Below, one piece after another: positions 55,085 to 62,083 of a stretch of DNA of 64,000 nucleotides (the stretch's first letter is position 1; each line of letters opens with the position of its first letter). The stretch lies in assembly GCA_017940415.1 (NCBI GenBank), contig JAGAYR010000026.1, positions 62,001 through 126,000 on the forward strand, in the 5' to 3' direction. The stretch comes from Lachnospiraceae bacterium (GTDB lineage Bacteria > Bacillota > Clostridia > Lachnospirales > Lachnospiraceae). The notes beneath the pieces are model-generated. The model did no database searches, was not told the origin of the DNA, and saw only the letters and a list, made by a program, of their open reading frames with translations. Made by a program: the position numbers and the translations under genes.

Positions 55085-55669
55085 ATGGACGGATTTAAAG
55101 AAATGCTCCTTTTGCTTGTAGGTTCCTCATTGGTATCCAATGTAGTCCTGAGCCAGTTCCTCGGTCTTTGTCCTTTCCTGGGCGTATCCAGAAAGATCAA
55201 GACCGCAGCCGGAATGGGAACCGCTGTTATCTTTGTAATAACCCTTGCAAGCTTTGTTGCGGGTGTATTGTATAAGCTGATTCTTGTTCCGCTTAATATC
55301 ACATATCTTCAGACCATTGTTTTTATACTGGTCATAGCGGCACTGGTTCAGTTCGTAGAGATGTTCCTTAAGAAGATGATACCTTCGCTTTATCAGGCAC
55401 TTGGTGTTTACCTGCCTCTTATCACCACCAACTGTGCTGTTCTTGGTGTTGCGGTAAGCAATGTTCAGAAGAACTACGGTGTCCTTAAGGGCGTTGTAAA
55501 CGGATTCGGTACTGCAGTGGGATTTACCATTGCCATCGTGATCCTTGCAGGTATCAGAGAAAAGATGGAATATACCGAAGTTCCCGGACCTTTCAAGGGA
55601 ATGCCTATAGTTCTGCTTACTGCAGGTCTTATGGCAATCGCTTTCTGGGGATTTTCAGGACTTCTGTAA
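55085..55669 (+). CDS. rnfA: Rnf complex subunit A
   Basis: A 194-residue protein with six membrane helices and the family signatures VLSQFLGLCPFLGVS and TTNCAVLGVA, each with a Cys that ligates the intramembrane 2Fe-2S centre with RnfE. The ATG at 55085 lies eight bases after AGGAGG; the ATG at 55079 would leave only two. Overlapping arrangement with rnfE supports coupling. Confidence 0.95.
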   Translation: MDGFKEMLLLLVGSSLVSNVVLSQFLGLCPFLGVSRKIKTAAGMGTAVIFVITLASFVAGVLYKLILVPLNITYLQTIVFILVIAALVQFVEMFLKKMIPSLYQALGVYLPLITTNCAVLGVAVSNVQKNYGVLKGVVNGFGTAVGFTIAIVILAGIREKMEYTEVPGPFKGMPIVLLTAGLMAIAFWGFSGLL

Positions 55670-55684
55670 AAAAAGGGGAAAGAA

Positions 55685-56470
55685 ATGACAGGTGTATTAA
55701 CAGCTGCATTATGTACAGCATGCGTCGGAATATTCGTAGGACTTTTCCTGGGCGCTGCGGGTATCATTTTCAAAGTAAAAGTAGATGAAAGAGAAGAGAA
55801 GGTTCTTGCTGCTCTTCCCGGAAATAATTGCGGCGGATGCGGATATCCGGGATGTTCCGGACTTGCGGCCGCAATCGTAAAAGGTGAAGCTCCCGTAAAC
55901 GGATGCCCCGTCGGCGGAAGCGAGGTCGGTGCCAAGGTAGCTAAGATTATGGGAACCGATGCCGGAGAGAGTATAAAGCAGGTTGCGTTTGTTGCCTGTG
56001 CCGGTGATTGTGAAAAGGCTCAGGAGAATTATGAGTATGTAGGACCTAAGGATTGCAGAGTTGTTGATTTTGTTCCTGCGGGCGGTCCCAAGGCATGCAG
56101 AGAAGGCTGTCTCGGCGGAGGCACGTGCGTATCCGTATGTCCCTTTGATGCAATCCATGTGGTTAACGGAATCGCAGTGGTTGATAAAGAAGCTTGTAAG
56201 GCCTGCGGTAAGTGTGTTGCAGCTTGTCCCAGAAAGCTCATTAGTCTTGTTCCCTACGATGCGAAGCATCTGGTTGCATGCTCATCACACGCAAGAGGCC
56301 CAGAGGTTATGAAAGCTTGTTCCGCAGGATGTATCGGATGCGGACTTTGTGCAAGAAACTGCCCTGTAAATGCCGTTACCGTTACGGATAATCTGGCACG
56401 TATCGATCAGTCAGTCTGTACCGGATGCGGTGCCTGCGTAGAGAAATGTCCCAAGAAGATCATTGTTTAA
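55685..56470 (+). CDS. rnfB: Rnf complex subunit B
   Basis: A 261-residue ferredoxin-like subunit. It has one N-terminal membrane helix (7-31), a CGGCGYPGC motif near residue 45 and two further ferredoxin-type cluster pairs near residues 145-190 and 210-258 (CVSVCPFDAI, CKACGKCVAACP, CIGCGLCARNCP, CTGCGACVEKCP). It takes electrons from reduced ferredoxin. It ends the rnf run; the next gene starts six bases on. Confidence 0.95.
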   Translation: MTGVLTAALCTACVGIFVGLFLGAAGIIFKVKVDEREEKVLAALPGNNCGGCGYPGCSGLAAAIVKGEAPVNGCPVGGSEVGAKVAKIMGTDAGESIKQVAFVACAGDCEKAQENYEYVGPKDCRVVDFVPAGGPKACREGCLGGGTCVSVCPFDAIHVVNGIAVVDKEACKACGKCVAACPRKLISLVPYDAKHLVACSSHARGPEVMKACSAGCIGCGLCARNCPVNAVTVTDNLARIDQSVCTGCGACVEKCPKKIIV

Positions 56471-56476
56471 CCGCTT

Positions 56477-57604
56477 ATGAGTAATAAGATGAACCTTCCC
56501 GATGACAACGATAAAAGAGAGATCACGCCACAGCTTACTGCAGCTATGGTGATGAGTGCCTTTATCATTCTTTTGATCATCGTGATAGTTCTTATCGCCA
56601 ACAGAAAACCTCATCATCAGCAGACTCCTCAGATTCCGGATCCTGTTCTTGCGGAGAATGGAAGCCCTGTTGTAAAGCCTGAAGAACAGACGGTAAGTGA
56701 TGTAAAGCCCGGTGACCTTGATTTCTGGGATATGTATCCCGAAAACAACGGTGAAGATGATGAACAGGGAACTGCAACAAACGATAAGGAGCCCGCAACG
56801 GATAAAGAAGGTACGGAAGAAGACGAAACTCCTACCGAAGCTACAGACGGAAAGCATACTCTTGTGATCAACAGAGACGGCTCCGAAGAATGGGTTCTCA
56901 TAACTCCTTATCTTCCCAAGAACGATTATGATTATACGAATCTGGTTTCCCAGTCCGGAAGAATGGCGTATTACACGGACGGCAGAGTTACTTCCTATCT
57001 GGGAGTAACCATTGATAAGTACGACGATTACGTGGATTTCGGACTTCTCAGGGATGACGGGATCGACTATGTAATGATCAGGGTTGGTGTTAGAGGCTAC
57101 GGTACCGGTACCATCACTTTGGATGAGTATTATACGGACAATATCTCAAGAGCCAATCAGGCCGGTCTGGATGTGGGACTGTATTTCTCCTCCCAGGCAA
57201 TTACCGTGGAAGAAGCCATGGAAGAGGCGGTTGCCCTTATTGCCGTAGCTAAGGAGAACAAGATCACATATCCTCTTGCCATAGATATCGGATTTATCCT
57301 TAATGACACTTCGAGAATAGAGGATCTGACCAAGGCGGAGAAGACAGAGATCATAAGAACCTTTGCCGATACCATTAAAGAAGCCGGATTTAACTGTGTG
57401 ATCCACGCGGATAAGGAATTTCTGATAAAAGAGATCGATCTGAGCAAATTCTCGGATGTGGACATATGGCTGGATAATAACGGAGATCTTCCCGATTACC
57501 CCTACGCCTTTACCATGTGGGAATATGCATCCAACGGAACTGTGGACGGAATCAGCGGACCTGCAGAGTTGTCCATATCATTCATAGACTATACACAAAA
57601 GTGA
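56477..57604 (+). CDS. membrane-anchored GH25-fold protein with altered active site
   Basis: A 375-residue protein with one N-terminal membrane helix (residues 20-42), a D/E/T-rich linker (about 60-125), a short beta region and a GH25 muramidase-like barrel (about 174-375). The end WEYASNGTVDGISGP matches GH25. The catalytic Asp of the GIDVS start is Thr178 (GVTID), and the DxE catalytic pair is D270-I-G272, with Glu replaced by Gly. It may therefore bind glycan without cutting it. It follows rnfB by six bases and has no clear ribosome-binding site. Confidence 0.7.
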   Translation: MSNKMNLPDDNDKREITPQLTAAMVMSAFIILLIIVIVLIANRKPHHQQTPQIPDPVLAENGSPVVKPEEQTVSDVKPGDLDFWDMYPENNGEDDEQGTATNDKEPATDKEGTEEDETPTEATDGKHTLVINRDGSEEWVLITPYLPKNDYDYTNLVSQSGRMAYYTDGRVTSYLGVTIDKYDDYVDFGLLRDDGIDYVMIRVGVRGYGTGTITLDEYYTDNISRANQAGLDVGLYFSSQAITVEEAMEEAVALIAVAKENKITYPLAIDIGFILNDTSRIEDLTKAEKTEIIRTFADTIKEAGFNCVIHADKEFLIKEIDLSKFSDVDIWLDNNGDLPDYPYAFTMWEYASNGTVDGISGPAELSISFIDYTQK

Positions 57605-57673
57605 TGAAACAGGGGGACGGTTCTGTCGTTCCACAAAAATTTTGTGGAACGACAGAACCGTCCCCCTGTTTCA
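57605..57673. repeat. perfect 34-bp inverted repeat, GGGGACGGTTCTGTC type
   Basis: Arms 57605-57638 and 57640-57673 are exact complements with a single central base. The arm begins TGAAACAGGGGGACGGTTCT. It starts right after the stop of the GH25-fold gene and its last three bases are the stop codon of the AP2-like gene on the other strand. Confidence 0.92.
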
Positions 57674-58456
57674 GATATTTATCTTAATTGTGTTGTTTAT
57701 CTCCGCATAGACCTTTCCTGAGACCTCATCTATGTAATTTTCGGGCCAGTTCTTGTCCCCGTTCTTTCTTTTCAACATGTCCACGGCCTTGTTATAAGCT
57801 ATGGCCGCCTCAAGGGCCGACTCGTAGAAGCCTATCTTGGTGTAGCCTGAGGTGTGAACTCTGGCTATATACCCCTTATTGTCCGGGGAAACTATAACTC
57901 CGTGGTAAGTGTTCAGAATCTCCAGATTTGACCTTCTGTAGTCGTAAGGGTCCCCGTTTATGAACCTGCAGTCCCTTCCCTCCACGGAATAGGGTTTTAG
58001 GCCGAATCTTGCCCCAAGAGAGACCTGAGAGCCGTAATCTGCCACAAAATAGTGTCCGCCCCTTTTTGATATCTTGTGCGATGAAAAATAGAACAGATCC
58101 TCCAGATCGAAGGTAAATACGATATCCGGGGTCAGATAATAGTTGAAATAGTCCTTCCTGAGGTATATTGGAGTGCCGAAATAAATGCCGTTATCTCGTA
58201 AATTCATCAGAATTACGGCTTTTTCATATTTAAGAGCCCTAAAATCTTGAAAATCATCCAATGAAATGCTATTGTTTTCAAGGACTTTTAAAGCGGTAAG
58301 ATATGCTTTATGAGCTTTTTTTACATCGGGATAGGAACCCAGGGAGATATGGCGTGACGATTTGGTCACCGATGCTCGGTACAAGACCTTGCCGGCGGCC
58401 GTTTCGGTAATATAGACTCCCTTTGGGATTTTTGCGTTATTTTCCGATTTGCTCAT
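57671..58456 (-). CDS. AP2-like DNA-binding domain protein
   Basis: A 261-residue protein. Two AP2/integrase-like beta-sheet domains are suggested: near the N-terminus (GVYITETAAGKVLYRASV...ISLGSYPDVKKAHKAYLTAL) and near residues 195-230 (GYIARVHTSGYTKIGFYESALEAAIAYNKAVDML). A middle segment has FINGDPYDYRRSNLEILN, the stretch that accompanies HNH or homing endonucleases, but the HNH residues are not evident. The stop codon is within the perfect inverted repeat at 57605. No ribosome-binding site is clear, and -10-like TACAAT lies just before the start. Confidence 0.55.
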   Translation of the reverse strand: MSKSENNAKIPKGVYITETAAGKVLYRASVTKSSRHISLGSYPDVKKAHKAYLTALKVLENNSISLDDFQDFRALKYEKAVILMNLRDNGIYFGTPIYLRKDYFNYYLTPDIVFTFDLEDLFYFSSHKISKRGGHYFVADYGSQVSLGARFGLKPYSVEGRDCRFINGDPYDYRRSNLEILNTYHGVIVSPDNKGYIARVHTSGYTKIGFYESALEAAIAYNKAVDMLKRKNGDKNWPENYIDEVSGKVYAEINNTIKINI

Positions 58457-58488
58457 GAATACATTGTAACACAGGAAGGACTAATATT

Positions 58489-59976
58489 ATGAAAGAAGTT
58501 ACTTATTCAAGTACAAGAGGAGAGGGTAAGAAATACACCGCCTCCATGGCTGTATTACAGGGACTTGCTTCCGACGGAGGTCTTTTTGTTCCCGATTCCA
58601 TTCCTGCTCTTGATAAGTCATTAAAAGAGCTCTCCGAGATGGATTATCAGGGCCTTGCATACGAAGTAATGAAGCTTTTCCTCACCGATTATACCGAGGA
58701 TGAACTTAAAAAGTGCATCGCTGCGGCTTATGATTCCAAGTTCGATACCGAAGAGATCGCGCCCCTTTCAGAGAGCTGCGGATCTTATTATCTCGAGCTT
58801 TTCCACGGTGCAACCATCGCATTCAAGGATATGGCTCTTTCACTCCTTCCTCATCTTATGACCACTGCAGCCAAGAAGAACGGTCTTGAAAAAGAAATCG
58901 TAATCCTGACCGCTACCAGCGGAGATACCGGAAAGGCAGCTCTTGCCGGATTTGCTGATGTTCCCGGAACAAGGATCGTTGTCTTTTATCCCAAGAGCGG
59001 TGTTTCTCCCATCCAGGAGAAGCAGATGGTTACCCAGAAGGGTGCCAACACCATGGTAGTCGGAATCCACGGAAACTTCGACGACGCACAGACAGGCGTT
59101 AAGAAGATCTTCGGAGACAAGGAATTTGCCAAGGAACTTGACGAGAAGGGATTTGTATTCTCATCCGCAAACTCCATCAATATAGGAAGACTTGTTCCTC
59201 AGGTCTGCTACTATGTATGGGCTTATACCAGACTTCTTAAAGAAGAGAGAATCAAGGACGGCGACATGATCAATGTCTGCGTTCCTACCGGAAACTTCGG
59301 TAACATCCTCGCTGCTTTCTATGCAAAGAACATGGGACTTCCCATTAAGAAGCTTATCTGTGCTTCAAATACCAATAAGGTTCTTTTCGACTTCTTTGAG
59401 TCCGGAACCTATGACAGAAACAGAGAATTTCATGTAACATCATCACCTTCCATGGACATCCTTATTTCCAGCAATCTTGAGAGACTTATCTACATGATCG
59501 CAGGAAATGATACCAAGAGATGTGCAGAGCTTATGGGCGAACTTTCCGGAAACGGCAAGTATACCATCAGCGATTCCGAGAAGAAGGGACTTGCAGATTT
59601 CTACGGCGGATATGCTGACGAGAAGGAAACCTCCGAGCAGATTTCCAAGATTTACAAGACCAGCGGATATGTTATCGATACCCATACCGCTGTAGCTTCA
59701 TATGTCTGTGATAAGTATAAGGCTGAGACCGGAGATGATACTCCTGTTGTCATTGCTTCTACAGCCAGCCCTTATAAGTTCACCAGAAGTGTAATGAATT
59801 CGATCGATCCCGAGTATGATAAGAAGACTGATTTCGAACTCATTGATGACCTTTGCAAGATCTCAAATGTGGAGATTCCTCAGGCTATCGAAGATATCAG
59901 AACCGCTCCCGTTCTTCACAAGACCGAGTGCGATATTGATGAAATGAAAACTGTTATTGCGGGATTCCTGAAATGA
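58489..59976 (+). CDS. thrC: threonine synthase
   Basis: A 495-residue PLP enzyme that converts phosphohomoserine to threonine. The PLP Lys is Lys113 in ATIAFKDMALS, the phosphate-binding TATSGDTGKAAL is near 141, and PTGNFGNILAAFYAK is a family motif. The long form with an N-terminal YSSTRG segment fits the class typical of Clostridia. It overlaps the aminopeptidase gene by four bases. Confidence 0.96.
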   Translation: MKEVTYSSTRGEGKKYTASMAVLQGLASDGGLFVPDSIPALDKSLKELSEMDYQGLAYEVMKLFLTDYTEDELKKCIAAAYDSKFDTEEIAPLSESCGSYYLELFHGATIAFKDMALSLLPHLMTTAAKKNGLEKEIVILTATSGDTGKAALAGFADVPGTRIVVFYPKSGVSPIQEKQMVTQKGANTMVVGIHGNFDDAQTGVKKIFGDKEFAKELDEKGFVFSSANSINIGRLVPQVCYYVWAYTRLLKEERIKDGDMINVCVPTGNFGNILAAFYAKNMGLPIKKLICASNTNKVLFDFFESGTYDRNREFHVTSSPSMDILISSNLERLIYMIAGNDTKRCAELMGELSGNGKYTISDSEKKGLADFYGGYADEKETSEQISKIYKTSGYVIDTHTAVASYVCDKYKAETGDDTPVVIASTASPYKFTRSVMNSIDPEYDKKTDFELIDDLCKISNVEIPQAIEDIRTAPVLHKTECDIDEMKTVIAGFLK

Positions 59977-61796
59977 AAAGAACAATTGCAGAAGAGTACG
60001 TAAAAAGGCTTGATGCCTTAAGAAGTGAAATGCTCGCCGCCGGGACAGATGTATATTATGTCCCGGGCGGTGATTTTCATATGTCCGAATACATTTCGGA
60101 CTATTTTAAATGCAGAGAATATCTGTCCGGTTTTGACGGATCAAACGGTGAAATGGTCATAACAGGGGACGGCGCTTATCTCTGGACCGACGGAAGATAT
60201 TTCCTTCAAGCTGAAGAACAGCTTCAGGGAACGGGTATCACCCTTATGAAGATGGGAGAGCCGGGAGTTCCCAAACTTTCCGATTTTATCAAGGATTCTC
60301 TTCACGACGGAGAATCCCTGGGATTTGACGGCCGTCTGGTTCCCGCTTATTTCTATGACATTATCAAAAAGAAGATAAGCGGTAATGATATTGCATTTAT
60401 TACCGATATAGATTTAGTGGGTAATATTTGGCAGGACAGACCTGCACTTCCTTCCGGTAAAGCATGGATCCTGGATGATTCCTATACCGGAATGAGCTTT
60501 GATGAGAAGCTCTCCAAAGTTAGAGAAAAGCTTTCCGAGGATGATTGCGACATGCTTGTTCTTTCATCTCTTGATGATATTGCTTGGCTTTTCGGATTCC
60601 GCGGAAATGATATTGATTTCAATCCCGTTGCCCTTTCTTATGCAGTGGTCACATCTGATAAGAGCGTGCTTTACATGGACGAAGAGAAGGCGGCGGATAT
60701 TAAAGATCAGCTTACTGCCAAAGGCGTAGAGATAAAGGGCTATGAAGAGATCTTCTGCGATCTTAAAGCAATGGATCCTTCATTGAAAGTAAGTCTCGAC
60801 AGATCCTGCACCAATCTGAAGCTTACTTCATCACTTCCCGGTAATGTTAAGACTTTTGACAAGCCTTCACCTACCGTACTTCTCAAAGCCTGCAAGACCG
60901 AGACTGAAGTGGAGAATGAGAGAAAAGCTCATATCTCGGACGGAGCAGCTCTTACAAGAATCCTTTATTATCTTAAGAAAATTCAGGGAACTCCCGAACT
61001 TCTCGAAGGCAGGATAACGGAGCTGGATGTAGCCGAAAAGCTTCTTTCTTACAGAGCTGAGGCTGATGATTTTAAGGGTGAGAGTTTTGCTCCCATTGTT
61101 GCGACCGGAGCACACGGTGCGATCATCCATTATGAGCCCACTCCCGAGACAAATGTTCCCGTGGAAAATAATACGCTTATTCTTCTCGATACCGGCGGAC
61201 ATTATATGAGAGGAACCACCGATGTTACCAGAACGGTTTCGGTCGGAACTCCCTCGGAGAAGATGAAAAAGCTCTATACCGCGGTTCTCAAAGGAAATGT
61301 GGCACTTTCCCATACGGTTTTCAGAAAAGGAACCATAGGAAGAACTCTTGATATCCTTGCAAGAAAGCCTCTCTGGAATCTGGGATATGATTATAATCAC
61401 GGAACAGGTCACGGTGTCGGATATCTTCTCAATGTACATGAAGGTCCCCAGAACATCTCCACCGGAAGCCGTACAAACGGAGATACTCCGTTTGAGATCG
61501 GTATGATAACTTCCGATGAGCCCGGTGTTTACCTGGCAGGGGAGTTCGGAATCAGAACCGAGAACATGATGGTATGTGTTCCCAAGGGAAAGAATGATTT
61601 CGGAGAGTTTTACGGATTTGAGACTCTTACCATGGCTCCCTTTGACAGAGATCTTATTGATGTAAACATGCTTACCAATGAAGAGCTTGAAGCCGTTAAT
61701 GAGTATCACAAAGTTGTTTATGAGACTATATCGGATCTTCTTCCAGAAGAAGTCAAAAACTGGCTGTATGAAGTAACAAGACCATTAAACAGATGA
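59973..61796 (+). CDS. Xaa-Pro aminopeptidase (M24B), long form
   Basis: A 607-residue metallopeptidase. N-terminal creatinase-like domains (two, to about residue 300) precede the pita-bread domain, where the two-metal ligands are visible: Asp in LLDTGGHYMRGTTDVTR, His in GTGHGVGYLLNVHEGP, and Glu in SDEPGVY and FGIRTENMM. It removes N-terminal residues preceding proline. The length fits the three-domain type. It overlaps thrC upstream and the PqqD-like gene downstream by four bases each. Confidence 0.93.
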   Translation: MKRTIAEEYVKRLDALRSEMLAAGTDVYYVPGGDFHMSEYISDYFKCREYLSGFDGSNGEMVITGDGAYLWTDGRYFLQAEEQLQGTGITLMKMGEPGVPKLSDFIKDSLHDGESLGFDGRLVPAYFYDIIKKKISGNDIAFITDIDLVGNIWQDRPALPSGKAWILDDSYTGMSFDEKLSKVREKLSEDDCDMLVLSSLDDIAWLFGFRGNDIDFNPVALSYAVVTSDKSVLYMDEEKAADIKDQLTAKGVEIKGYEEIFCDLKAMDPSLKVSLDRSCTNLKLTSSLPGNVKTFDKPSPTVLLKACKTETEVENERKAHISDGAALTRILYYLKKIQGTPELLEGRITELDVAEKLLSYRAEADDFKGESFAPIVATGAHGAIIHYEPTPETNVPVENNTLILLDTGGHYMRGTTDVTRTVSVGTPSEKMKKLYTAVLKGNVALSHTVFRKGTIGRTLDILARKPLWNLGYDYNHGTGHGVGYLLNVHEGPQNISTGSRTNGDTPFEIGMITSDEPGVYLAGEFGIRTENMMVCVPKGKNDFGEFYGFETLTMAPFDRDLIDVNMLTNEELEAVNEYHKVVYETISDLLPEEVKNWLYEVTRPLNR

Positions 61797-62062
61797 ACAA
61801 CCAAATAAGTACCACCAGCAATTATCGTATCACGGAAGCCGCGGGGAGATTTTTTCTCTATGATATCTCGGAAAGCGGCCTTAATCACAAGAAGCCGCTT
61901 CCCTTGAACCGTACCGGATACGATATTGCGCGGTTATGGCTAAATGAAAAATCAGAAGAAGAGATAGTCAAAGAGCTTTCTTCGCAATATGATATGGATC
62001 CCGAAGTGTTAGGAAAAGATGTAAGAAACTTTTTCTCAGACCTTCAGAAGAAGGGATATTAA
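61793..62062 (+). CDS. PqqD-like peptide-chaperone domain protein
   Basis: An 89-residue protein with the PqqD/RRE fold pattern: a beta start, then LNRTGYDIARLWLNEKSEEEIVKELSSQYDMDPEVLGKDVRNFFSDLQKKGY, which corresponds to the winged-helix region that binds leader peptides. It overlaps the aminopeptidase stop (ATGA), and the next gene begins 21 bases on. No radical SAM partner or precursor peptide is in the window. PqqD-like proteins also occur in nonpeptide systems, so a RiPP role is not established. Confidence 0.7.
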   Translation: MNNQISTTSNYRITEAAGRFFLYDISESGLNHKKPLPLNRTGYDIARLWLNEKSEEEIVKELSSQYDMDPEVLGKDVRNFFSDLQKKGY

Positions 62063-62083
62063 GTATTACTTTTGAGGTGAAAA

